From the NCBI RefSeq assembly GCF_015706575.1, contig NW_024037072.1:17671162-17735161 (forward strand): 64,000 bases of DNA, in the 5' to 3' direction. Below are positions 44,653 to 56,173 of the stretch, piece by piece. How positions within the stretch are numbered: position 1 is the stretch's first letter; each line of letters begins with the position of its first letter. The DNA is from Patiria miniata (lineage: Eukaryota; Echinodermata; Asteroidea; Valvatida; Asterinidae). Below the pieces are notes generated by a model. That model ran no database searches. It was not told the origin of the DNA and saw only the letters and a list, made by a program, of their open reading frames with translations. Made by a program: the position numbers and the translations under genes.

Positions 44653-47600
44653 TACACATTACCAGAAAAAAGTATTACACATTTTACCTGCTTTGTTGTT
44701 GTGTATACATAATAAATTTTGAACACTTGGGTGCAATTTTACATCAATATTTTGCATTCGAATTTGCATCTGTACCGAGTATAAGCCAGCCTAATTCTTC
44801 AGCTTCTTAAAATAGTTTTGGACTCCCTAAGTGTGGCAAAACCATGAAGTACACACTGAAGGATAAAGCAAAATAGTTGCAGGGTTCAAACCATCAAGTG
44901 GAAGGCTCTACTAGTACTACTTCGAAAGTCAAAAGCAGAAAAAACCACATCATGGCTCTTTAGAAAATTTCCCGAAAGACCACAAACCACATAATTGTCT
45001 GTGGTGTGCAGATCATTTATCACTCAATCAACATAATATCCTGACCAGTGTTAACCAAAAAGCCACATGTATGTATGTCACCACTGAACTGCCCCTGCAA
45101 TATGTTAGAATGATGTTCTTGTCATCACATTCAATACCCTCAATATGCAGCACTGAATCCCTGCAGGGCTGTTCCAGACTTGTTGACAAAAAAGTCAATC
45201 ACATTCACATTTACAGGAGTCACCCAGGGTCACCACTGGGACTTACAGACTTTACACCAATTCTTTCCAAACATCTACAGGTATGAGTTTTCAGTAAATA
45301 TGCCAGAGGACATAATCAATCACAGTCAATACCTATTTTTCCATGACAAGCTTACAATATTTACATGCTTGTATACAATATGTAGCACAGAACTAGTAGC
45401 ACAGCACTAGGTATATGCATCTTTATTCTGAAAAACCATTTTTTAATTGTTCAAAAATAGCCTAGTCAAGATTTTAACATGACTGGCAAAATTTTTCTAT
45501 CCTAGTTTTTCTTTCTTCAAGGCAATACATCAAGAATAAGAAGGGCATAAGGTTGCTTCAATATGCACAAAGCTACTTTTATTCTACAATTTTTTTTGAC
45601 TGTTCAAAAATAGGCTGCATGGTCAAGATTTTAACCTCACTGGCAAATCACACTTTTATCATTTCAGAAAGAATGTAGCATCCAGAGGCCACTTCTTTGG
45701 TTGTGTACAAAGTCTATGGAGAGTCGAGTGCATTTTCAAAGTATTTTCTAACAAAATTGGAAATGTTGCTCAGTCTCAGGTTCATGTCTTTTCAACAGTT
45801 TTGCAATGACTGACCTTCACTGAGATAATATATGATGAAAAAAAATTGGATTCAGGATGCAACATTCTTTCCATCATTTCTTTCCTTGTTTTTCTTTATT
45901 ATTATTATTATTTATTTATTCGGCATAAAAAAACGCAAATCACAACAACGACGGCCTTCGATTCCAATACCTCTGGCTACACACAAAATTATAATTATAT
46001 ATAAAAATCTAAAAAAAATATATATATAATCAAAAATAAGGACATAAATTCAAGCTTGCATAATGTGCACAAAGCTACTTTTTTATTCCAAAGCAATGTT
46101 GCCGGTGAAATATGCAATTCATGTTTATAACACTTTGCTCAATTTTTAAGTACCGGTCTCAATTTTATAATATAATCTTGATGGAAGAATTACAACAAAT
46201 TTCATAGGGTAACTTGCCCTAAATCTCATTTGAAAAGCGTGACCTTTTAATGGCCAAAAGGATTTCCCAATAGGAAAACGCATGACAGGGGCATGAGGAA
46301 GTTCTAACAAGTTATTTGAGGAACTTATAATTACTTCAAGGTGGTAGAATTAGGATATGGTCAGTTCAGGGTGCGTGAACATCGATTTCCCCTGTAAGGA
46401 GTTCACAGGAAATAACAGAAGATGCTCAGCTACCCAACTTTGAACTTTAATAACTCTTTAGCTGCTAAAATCCTGCAATCCACTCTGACTCAGTGTGAAG
46501 ATTTCAGACAGCAACACCAATAGGTCGCATGGTGAATTGTTTGCTTTCAGAGCCTGTGACCTTTGTTCTAATCCCCTAAACTACTAGAGTCTCAATGCCA
46601 AAATGTAACCAACAGGGTGGCCAAGATTGTTGAAATATTATAAAGAATATCTAACCAAGAAGCAATGTTGTTTTTCTTCTACCTAAGCTGGCTGTGATTA
46701 GCTCAATGACATTCAATGGCCAAGAAGGTGATTATCACTGCGGGTTATAAATCTTTCAATTGGATGTTGTCCTTCACCAAAACTGCAGCATGCATATACA
46801 CACAGGACATTATGGGTTCCTATCCTTTCTCGATAAAATGACGAAACAAGTACTTCAGAAAAAAACCCGGCCTCAAACTAGCTTACAAAGTTATGCAAAT
46901 TTTACTTTTGATGCATCTCCACATAAACTCCAGTTCCATTTTAATGTGAAAAGAATTCTGCATTTAATCACAACTATGTCAAAATTGTATCTAGTTTGTT
47001 TCAAATGGTTACCGAACGGTAATAAAGTTAAGGGCAAAATCCAATCAGTGAGTGGGAACTGCCGCAAACTGTACTGTTTGAGCAAACTTTTCTGAGTCCG
47101 TCTCGTATTTCATTTGGCTCTATTCCCAGACACTCCAGGGTACATGTACCTACATTATAAAAAGGTCAAATATTAAATAGCCATGATATGCATGTAAAAG
47201 AAATTATTAGCTGAGCTGTTATGTAACGCTGATGTGTTTTCAACATTTTTTTTTCTTTAATCAAGGACAGACCTCTTCAACAAGGCTCCAGCTAGGGTTG
47301 TACAGAGAAAGGTTTTTCAATGACTGGTGCTGGTGGTGGGAGTTTAGTGGGAGAATATATTAATAATGACAGTTTTTGGTCACGAATGTACTCTCAGTAA
47401 GTGATGAAAATAAAAGAGAGAATCGAGAGAAGAGAGAATCGAAGCAGTTGCTGCTGGAAATGTCATGACAATAATGTGCCCAGGCTGCCCTGATATGCAT
47501 CCTGAATGTGCATGCAAGATGTACAACGTACAAGCCTATTATAGCAAACTTGAACGTACAGTGTAAAAAACAAAGCTCTTTTTCCATTGAAATTTGAATG

Positions 47601-48871
47601 CTGTTCGGTTCAGTGTTGCAATGATTCATACACAGTCAGAAGCAGATATAGAAAGTGCAATGTTCAAACCAATCCTGGCTGCAAACATATTAGCTAACTG
47701 TCATCGCTTGTGAAGGACAAAGACCCACAGTATTGAACTTCTGTCAAGTAAATTTACTGGAATTAATTTGTTACGCTGCTTTTCCACTTTTTCATCCTGC
47801 AAGATTTCCGGATTCAATTCAAATATGTAATGAGTCATAAAATATAGTCAACTTCAAACCACACTTCTTGAATTAAGTAACTAAATAATCCAAGTTGTAC
47901 ATATCAGATTAGACTTTCCATCAGTACTCTGTCAGAGCAATAATTTTGGTTAGGAAAAACACATAATTTTGTCTTTAAGACAGCAGACAGCGCAACTAAA
48001 TTTGCTTGAATCTCGATTTCTAAATTGTAAGCTGAGGTCAACAGACCGCTAACATATCTTACACCAACAAAATTGATATACATGTAATGTGGCGTGAATT
48101 CAACACTTTACCTTCTTTTGTGGGAACAAAACTACTACACCGAAAGTAAAGTACAATTGCTCCAAGGCAAAGCCTTCAGGGGATTATTTGGAGTAAATGA
48201 GGCTTGTAATACAGGGACCACTAATTGCTCTCGCAGGACCATTATTCAGATAGCAAGTTTGGGTTGTATACTTACAATGTAAGTCTCCACTTGACAGGAG
48301 GATACCAAATAAAGACTGACATCAGCAAATAAAACGTGGCATGCTGAGCCAGGAGGCCAGGCATTCAATGCCAAATATCTTGGAATCTGGCATTTCCTAA
48401 AATGCAAATGATTCCAGTCAAAAAAATGTCCTTGAAGTTGTCAGTACCTTTATGTCACAAGTTACCAAACTTTAAAGGAACAATAGGGTGTTGAACATAC
48501 AGTAATGTGCAGATACTCCACAGCAAATCATGATCAAATAAAGTGCCAAGGGTTAGAGAAATGTTACATACAAGGCACTGTTGCCTTATAACATTTGAAA
48601 TGGCCAATGATTTGAACTTGTTTCTACCTTGAGGCAAAGTATAGACCACACACATGTTCTCACCCTTTCCGAACTCCCAAGTCACAGTTTCTATTGATCT
48701 GAGCTGCCAAATCCCATGCAAATAAAGGTGCTCAAGAATTGTGTTCATTGACAAATTTCCCAGACAAAATCTACTGGGTGTCAACCTCGGCACAATGTTG
48801 CATCACTTCTCAGAAGGTGAAAAAGGGGGCTCTAATCTCTCATAAATTACAAATATATATGTTTTTGCTCT
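44653..48871. other. Non-coding stretch, no gene recognised
   Basis: About 45420-45510 and 45580-45665 are two related tandem units ('gttcaaaaatagcc...gtcaagattttaac'). A third partial unit, 'gtgcacaaagctactttt', lies near 46065. A (TTA)n microsatellite is near 45900. No upstream ADAMTS-type exon was seen on the minus strand, so this is probably a long 5' intron. Confidence 0.45.
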
Positions 48872-49396
48872 TTAAAGGGAATATACATCATTTGCTTTTG
48901 CTGTAATTTTCAGAAATGGATGGAATTGGGGGGTTGGAAATATAAAGCAAATATAGTTACACTGACTTTTTTGAGGTTTTGGGTTCAAAAATGCTATAAA
49001 AACCAAGAAAAACAATCATTTTCCTGTAGTCTGGTTCCCTGACTCCATATAAGAAGAAACAGAGCAGTTTACATACATTGGGGAATTGTAAGGTCAGGCA
49101 ACCAGTCTAGCTGGCTCGTACCCGTTCATAGGTTTGTAATCGATTGCAAACAAGTGCGGTGGTCAATTGGGGCCAGTATTTGAAAAAAAGCCAGTTTTTT
49201 TTCCAACGCTGATCGGCCGATCAGCGTTGGAAATTGATACAAAAATACCACTTTTCTTGAAAATGACAGTATACCCAGGTGCCATGTTTTTACAGGATGC
49301 TTTACACTGTCATTCACTAACTGTCCAGCAAGGTATTTCAAAATGATTTGGTAGTTTTATTTTTTGATGTTTGCAAATGTTGTATTGTCCCTTTAA
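48872..49396 (-). mobile_element. T2/Kolobok-like MITE, copy D
   Basis: A 525 bp inverted copy, TTAA at both ends, start TTAAAGGGAATATACATC. The palindrome at 49203-49230 is perfect and carries an A·T pair at position 10, where copies A-C have G·C. Confidence 0.87.
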
Positions 49397-51960
49397 TAAG
49401 TGTTGATGTGTTAAAGAGTCCATGCAGTATTCTTCATAAATTTCTAGTACAGGGTACATGAGAAGGGTTAGTTCAGACTTTCTGTGAGGTCTGGTCTGTG
49501 CAACATTTCAAGTCTTTTTTGAAGCCACATCATGTGTTAATCTTCACCCTTTTTGTCTAGCAAGAACAAAATGAAAGTGAAACTGGATCCAAACAATAAT
49601 AAGAAAGGGAGGGGGCTCAAATAATTGTGAGATTTTTTTTCAGATGGAGCCTTTCTGTATTGCAACATTTAAGCAATAATGCTGTGAGGGTTTTTTTTAC
49701 ATCGATCTTGGCAATTCTGTTTCAGTGAGGGATAAGAAACTTCTTCTTGCTCCTCCTGCCACTTCCATTTTTGAATTAAATTTGCATCTACAGGTTTGTT
49801 TCTGACTAGGGCTGTGCATCGGAACCGGGTTCCCAAGTACCCGACTGTTAATGTCAGGAACCGGTTCTAGATTATGGGATTGGGTACCCGTAACCAACTT
49901 AACAAATTACTAAGTTACTTCGCAGAAAATGAAAAGAAAGGTTTTGAAGTCATTTTTGGTGAATTTTCAAAATAACAAAACATATTTCACATTTAAGTCG
50001 CTTGTGAAAGCTGCAGTTTAGACCGTAAAGCTATAAAGCTCACTGTACACACTTGTATCTTGCTGTATTGATGCACGGATGCGGTATACTATTATCAGGT
50101 GGACCTTTGTAAACAATCTCAAAAGCAACTTCCGAGATATGAATTTTGGCATGTTTGGCGTTTGGTACCCGTGTTTTTTTTTCTTCAATTGGGTATCCGG
50201 TTCCTGTACTACATGTAAATGCATGCCCCAATTTCTGACATGTTTTGAACTGTAAACAAGAAGCCAAGATGGCAAAAGTTAGACACCTGCAAAAACACAA
50301 CCACCTTATCGCTTTTTTCCCGCTTAACCTAGTTTCCTGCCTTCCTTATACATGCCCCATATAGCCATTACAGGTTCCTTCCTGTTCCAAGCCTTCAAGA
50401 TGTCCGTCTATTTAAGTATGGGCTGTAGACGCCGATTTCAATTTTTGGCTCATTTGTCACACATGATAGCTGCACAAATATTTCAAAATTTCTAGCGTGC
50501 TGACAGTTGACACTGAGGAAGTCTGTGGTCTTTGATCTTGTTTGTCAAATGAAAGTGAGCAGGAAGAGAGCAGAGTCCTCAACTTGATGCCATGGGATCA
50601 GTTCACGCTTGGAGTGAATGACAACATGATTTTAAATTTGTGATATCACGGCAAGCATTCGCACTGTTCATTTGCAAAAGTTCAGATCCAGCAAATTTCC
50701 CAGGAATATTTCATGATGTCATCAACTACGCTTCACATTAGCATACACATGGAGTATGAACTGGCCTCCATTATTCATTTCTCTTTATATCAAGAGACTG
50801 CTTTGGGTCAAGCCCTCTTCCCAGCCCTTGTAGCTTCCCCTTTAACTTTTTACAGGCGGCGTGGAGTTGTTCACAGCATCCTTCACCTACACATGGAAAT
50901 GATACTCATGGAAAATAGTCTATTTCTATGCACAAGAAAGCTGATGTAGGCTAACAGTGAGACTTCTGTGGATTGTGCAGTTCTGGTTAAAGCCTACAGA
51001 CCGGTTCACACTCGGCGCGAAAGCGAACGCAAATGCGAATTTGTGACATCAGGGCAACTTTTCACGCTGGGAATTTGCAAAAGTTGAACACATTTCAACT
51101 CCGGCTAATTTCACAGTGAATGCTTCGTGACGTCAAATTCGTATCGCATTCGCAAACCATTTGCATGAAGTACGAACGCAGGCCTTTAAACTGCAAAACT
51201 TGAACACTGTATAGTTACATGTATCATTGACTCACATGCAGAACAATTTGCTAGTGAATGGAAATGGTTGGGAGAGCTAATGAGAAACAGTAAGTGAAGC
51301 GAACCAATCTACATAAACTGGACTTGATTGTGCCTTGCTGTTTTATGACTAGCTTGATCCAAGTTCTAGTTTTGCATGTGCCATGTGGGGTTCATTTCCT
51401 TCACGTAAACGGTGGAGGAGAATATAGAGCAGGGAGTCCTGGTATCCTGTCACAGATGTACTGGAACAGACCAGTTGAAAAAATTTGTAGCCTTTGCTGG
51501 TTCATAGGGGGCCAGTGTAAGCCAATCAAAGTAATACAGGAGACAGTTCATTTTGCAGATATCCTTGTGATATTTGTGAGTCCTTGCAAACATGTGCAGA
51601 GGCTGGAATTTAGATAGGCTCAGACAACATGGACGGAAGTACATCAGGTTTAATGTACTTAAGTCATTGGAGCACTCATGTACATGTCCATTTCATGAAC
51701 TGTGGTCTGGCCTGCAGTGGAAATTACTGTTGGCATAGCCCGCTATAGCCCATGATGTAAATGCACTGATAACTTCAGGAAGGGATAGTGTATTTCTTTA
51801 TTCATGATCGAGAGCCGAATTCTCACCCGTCCTTTCACCACCACGTGCCAGCCGCTAGTTTTGCTGTTTACCAATTCAAGCGCGCATGCGAGTATTTACG
51901 CACAGGATAAATACACATGCGTGTAGACCATCGCACAGGTTACCCGAGTGTTTTCTCAAG
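49397..51960. repeat. Gene-poor stretch with two dispersed repeat families
   Basis: About 49807-50180 ('gggctgtgcatcgg', 'gtcaggaaccggtt', 'cccgtaaccaact', 'gcagtttagaccgt') is a diverged copy of about 60286-60616; no ends are fixed. About 50585-50785 and 51000-51185 are two related repeats with 'ttcacgc', 'tttgcaaaagtt' and 'gtgacgtcaa' motifs. No gene is supported before the exon at 51961. Confidence 0.55.
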
Positions 51961-52167
51961 CTCAATGATGTCGAACTGGAGAACATTGTGGACAATGAAG
52001 ATGCCTCCTCTACTAAAACAAGTTGGCCAAAATGTGGTAGCCTTATTGTTAAAGAACTGAACTTTTCTGAGGTTCAGCAATATTCTTCTGGTAAACTGGA
52101 CAAGTTTCTCCGAAGACTTTATGCCGAGGTGCTAGTACTACAACGGGAAAATTCAGGGACTGAATAT
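51961..52167 (+). CDS. Exon-like fragment, Crypton-derived (DUF3504-type) N-terminal domain
   Basis: 69 codons: LNDVELENIVDNEDASSTKT, then a segment with KELNFSEV, then GKLDKFLRRLYAEVLVLQRE and SGTEY. The order 'EL..I...DA.sTk', 'eeLd..L.rFYaE.R...G..Y' is that of the N-terminal part of the tyrosine-recombinase-like DUF3504 proteins common in marine invertebrate genomes, and the family often has an intron just after the final Tyr. A pyrimidine-rich acceptor 'gtgttttctcaag' precedes the block and TAT|gtatga is a possible donor. No following exon was found within the next kilobases, so it may be a relic. Assignment rests on pattern memory and not on an alignment. Confidence 0.45.
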
Positions 52168-52191
52168 GTATGAGGTGATTTTAGTAAAACA

Positions 52192-52332
52192 TATATAACA
52201 TGATTTAATTCGGGTGGATAGTCGATATTAACTCCCCTCTGTAAACTAGTTCGCCTTGGGAACCAGTTTGTCAACTTCCAATAGCTTGGGAGCTACATGT
52301 AATATCGATTATCCACCCAAACCATGTTATAT
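52192..52332. repeat. Small imperfect fold-back
   Basis: 'tataacatgatttaattcgg' with 'gtggatagtcgatatta' on the left pairs with 'taatatcgattatccac' and 'ccaaaccatgttata' on the right, around a ~70 bp loop. It is probably a tiny MITE or hairpin. It lies 25 bp after the exon-like fragment. Confidence 0.6.
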
Positions 52333-54805
52333 TTGCATGCTAAACTTTTGGGGTGGGACCCCAGGACAGTTGGTGAACTACATAGTTAGTGAACTAGTTG
52401 TTTACTCTGTCATGGCCATCATGCCCCCATCATATTGCACTGAAAAACATTGTAAACAAGAAGACTATCTATAAACACAACAGAAATAAGATTTTCCTCT
52501 TTAAACTTGACTTCTCTTCGATATAAAAGTACATCATCCTTCTTTTCACACTTCATAGGAAAGGGTCAATTAGCTGGCCTACAGTCCCAATTTCCAGCGG
52601 CTGAAGACATGTCCTCCTCTTCCTTGTTTATTCAATCAATAATGATGACGCATTTGTTGCTTGAGAAACTAAAATCCTCAAGTGGGAAAGAGGCACAAAA
52701 ACATGACATATCCATTTGAAAAATGTGACAATCTTGCACGGCTATGAAACTTTAAAAAAGTATAACAGCTGTTTAAAAAAAAACTAAAAAAAGTATAACA
52801 GCTGTTTCGCTTTAATGTAGGCCTATTCTTAAGTTGTGTTTAAGTTTCACAAACAGCCATCGAAATTGCCTTTGGCAGTCGAGAGAGAGAGCATGCAGAA
52901 CAAAGCCCCTAGCTTGCACATGCCCCTAGCTTGCAAATGCCCCTCAGAAAAGGGAGGTTTAACTTCAAAATACCTTTCTTGTGTTAGCTAACTATGTTTG
53001 CAGCTCCACAACAAATGAGCCGTGGAAAAGTATGAATAGCTCAGCCCCGCCCAGGGCCCTGGCCAACATCAAAGCAGATGTGAAAATGCTCATTCCTGAC
53101 AATCATGAATACATGACCTGGTTTACTATTGTCACTGTGCATTTGGCAAGAGTGTCTGGTAAACACTGGGTGTCCCTACAAGGTCAGATGCACATACCAC
53201 AGCCAATTAATTTACCATGGGTGGAGCACCAGGAATGACAGGTACAGGAATGCATGACCAGACACAAAGCAATGAGATTAGAAGGACAAAACTTGTGAAG
53301 ATTCTCCATGCAATTACCTTGGATTTTTTGGAATCTTCCTATGGCCTTCCCCTCATTCCCAGAAAACCAACTTGAATATTGTATTAAATTGATATGGCCA
53401 ACATGATAAATGTTCTTCTTTTTTTGAAAATGAATATGCTGCAAACGGCTTTCTGACTGGATTGACCTGAAATACAAATCTAAAAAATTAAGGCGACCTA
53501 GTTCTTCTTCAGAGGCAAAAAATGTGTATTTCTTTGCCTCTGATAGAGAACTTAAGTTTTTCAACGTCAGGCCACATTAATTCTTTAGACTTTCCACCAC
53601 TAGTACTGGAATTTCTGAATGTGGGGAGGGAGGCAAAGAACATCTGCCAGCTACATATCTTTTCAGCAGAGATCAAAAGTCAAAAATCTGACACAATTGT
53701 GATAAAATTAGTTGGGGGAGGGGGGTCGATGCCCGAAATTAAACATCCCCTCCCCCCCCCCCTTCCCCCACCCATGCTCCTCTGTCTGGATTCCCATGCA
53801 AGCTATCAAACTTTTCGGTGCTGCATATATGCATATATGTGTGTGTAGCCTATGTGCCTTGTCTAAAAGTAAAATACAAGTAGCTCTGAAACAAGCATTC
53901 TTGACAGAACACAACAAACTGAAATCAGTAAAAACACAAAAGCATCAAGACATTTAATTAACCAATTTCTTTTTTCTTCCAACTTTCTGATCTGTCCTCA
54001 CATCTTGCTAAAAACAGCAGGTGTACAATGCACTCTGCAGGGGAGTTTTAGGGGGGAAAAGGTACATTCTGACTGCGAAAACACCATCAGCAATCAGGCG
54101 CACGTGCAACCTGTAACTGTCATAAATTCCATCAAGGTGTTGAAACAACAGCCATTAAACCATGTCTTTCTCACCTGCTGACATTAATGTTTGCAGCTGA
54201 TATGTTTGCAGCGCATACATCTGTTTTTGTGCTTGTATCTGTTATGGCTAGAGGTGTACACAACATTATAATTATGTGTCGGCCCCACCTGTGTCAATAC
54301 CCATTAAAGGGAATGGTGGCAAGCAAATTGCAGTTACATTTGACCTTTCCAGACCATCTTGGTTTTTTTTTATATTCCTCCCGGACGTGATACATTTGGG
54401 TGAAAGAGATCCTGGAAACCGTTTGGGAGATTTACTGATCTACATGGTCCAGGTGCCAAGTTCAACCAACATTATCCTCAGAGATTTTTTTTAAAGGTAG
54501 GCTCAAGTGTTGAGAAAATGTTGCAAGTATTCATAGTGAAAACATGCATCCACTAGAAAACGTTGCACTCCCAAAATTGCACTCTGATTCTGGAATACTT
54601 TTAATCAGTGATAGAAAAGAAAGAAAACTTTACATTAATTTTTCAACTTGACACCCCCCCCCCCAACACACACACACACATTACTAAAAAAAGGAAGAAG
54701 AAAAAAAGCAAAGAATCACACTTAACAGTTACAAACAACCGTTAATCAGGAAACATTCACAATCTTATTCAAATCCAATTAATCAATCTATGCTACAGCT
54801 CTTAC
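52333..54805. other. Non-coding stretch, no gene recognised
   Basis: About 52755-52810 holds two copies of 'aaaaagtataacagctgttt'. Poly-C/poly-G tracts lie near 53750 and 54655, the latter followed by an (AC)n run. No open frame with family similarity is seen. Confidence 0.45.
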
Positions 54806-54877
54806 CGGCTCATAAACAACTGGTGCTTTATGTCTACCGTTTGAACTTTTTCCTTTGAAACTAAGTCCCGTATTCAT
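54806..54877 (-). CDS. Weak candidate first or internal exon, unknown gene
   Basis: 24 codons starting MNTGLSFKGKSS and ending KAPVVYEP, followed at once by a good splice donor (CCG|gtaag). The ATG is preceded by 'ggttataaataatga'. I do not recognise the protein and cannot find a following exon. The call rests on one donor and protein-like composition, so it may be chance. Confidence 0.2.
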
Positions 54878-55411
54878 TATTTATAACCACTCATAAGTAT
54901 CTTTACTTGCACTTATTACGTGCTGATCTGTTGCATCACTTCTGTTGCCACACCCACAAGACTAGAGTAAGTACAAGGAAGGCTGACACAATAAACACTA
55001 AAACTTGTTCACAGTGTAAACCAACCCTCTTTAATTGAAACTTTTCTATTGCGCAGGCATTACAAGGAAAGAATTTTATGTACATTTGAAAAATGGCATG
55101 GTTCTTTTTGAAGTATTAAAATATAGTGAAGTATAAAGAAATACAAAATATGTGCTATGGCCTATGATATGATTGCTGCACTTAAGGAGAACATATTGTG
55201 AGATTGACAGTCCTCTATCTACAAACGTGCGCATGATTAGAACAGCTTACGAGTGCAATAATAATTGTTCCAATAGAAAATAAGCACAAAGATAACAGAC
55301 TTAGTCAGTCAGTCTTTGTTCAGTAAATCAAAATACTCTCTGCTAAATGACTATTAAAAACAAACTACACTTGTGATCATCCATTTACTCCTTCCTTCCT
55401 TCCTTCCTTAC

Positions 55412-55686
55412 AAGTGCAGACTTCATGGCTGAAGATAATCGCACTGCCAGAAACACCGGGGCGAACCCCTTCTCTTAGCGATAATTGTACTGGGTTCTTT
55501 AACATGCATTATAGAACACACGGGACCTACGGCTTTACGTCCCATCCGAAGGACGAAGCAATAATGGTTAAGTGCCTTGCTTAAGGGCACAAGTGTCCGC
55601 TTGGGCTCAAACCCACGCCACTGGTGCCTCTGAAACATCAGAGCATGAGTCCGGTGTTCTTAACCGCTAGGCCATGACACTCCACT
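55412..55686 (-). mobile_element. tRNA-related SINE, family 3
   Basis: Read on the minus strand, 'catggcctagcggttaagaa' is an A box and 'gggtttgagccc' a B box. They are followed by 'agcaaggcacttaaccatta', 'gtccttcggatgggacgtaa', 'gttaaagaacccagtacaat' and 'gaaggggttcgccccggtgt'. This body type recurs widely in marine invertebrates. The left side borders a (CTTC)n microsatellite. Confidence 0.75.
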
Positions 55687-55775
55687 CAACTGAAATTAAG
55701 CATCATTATCATGAGGAAATTCATATCTCTATGATAAGAGTAAGCATTTGATTATGAGAGAGGGAGGCGACATAA

Positions 55776-56170
55776 AGCCTGGCACACAAGAGAGCTACAG
55801 TATCTACTTCGTCAAAAGTCATTCGTGACCAATGCGTAAGCAGATAGCTCCTGTGTGCGGTCAGTTTTACCAAAGATTTTGGTCATTTGTGACGCTGCGC
55901 CACATATCTAACGTGTTTGATAATTCTAGTCACTGGTGCCCAAAGTCTTACCGTGTAAGGTGAACGAAAGCTATCTGCTTTCGACTTGCGTGTTGAGCGC
56001 ATGCGTGCTTCTGTTATATGACGTAAAAAGGCAAAATGGCTTCGCCCAGTGAATAAGTGGCAACTGCAATCTTGGACGACAAAAAATGACCGCACACGAG
56101 AGCTATCTGCTTACGCCATCGGCCACAAATGACTTTTGGCGAAGCAGATAGATCTCGTGTGCGCCAGGCC
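55776..56170. mobile_element. PIF/Harbinger-like MITE 2
   Basis: A 395 bp element with ~90 bp inverted ends (start AGCCTGGCACACAAGAGAGC, end 'tctcgtgtgcgccaggcc') and TAA on both sides (55773-55775 and 56171-56173). 'agcagatagct' and 'tgaccgcacac' motifs recur in both arms. It is non-coding. The ends are unlike those of the element at 12282, so it is a different family. Confidence 0.82.
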
Positions 56171-56173
56171 TAA

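Noticed and set aside
55412-55686. Possible tRNA gene because of clear A-box and B-box motifs
   Set aside because: No cloverleaf of proper length forms, and the long downstream body marks it as a tRNA-related SINE. The same holds for 19129, 43327 and 44298.
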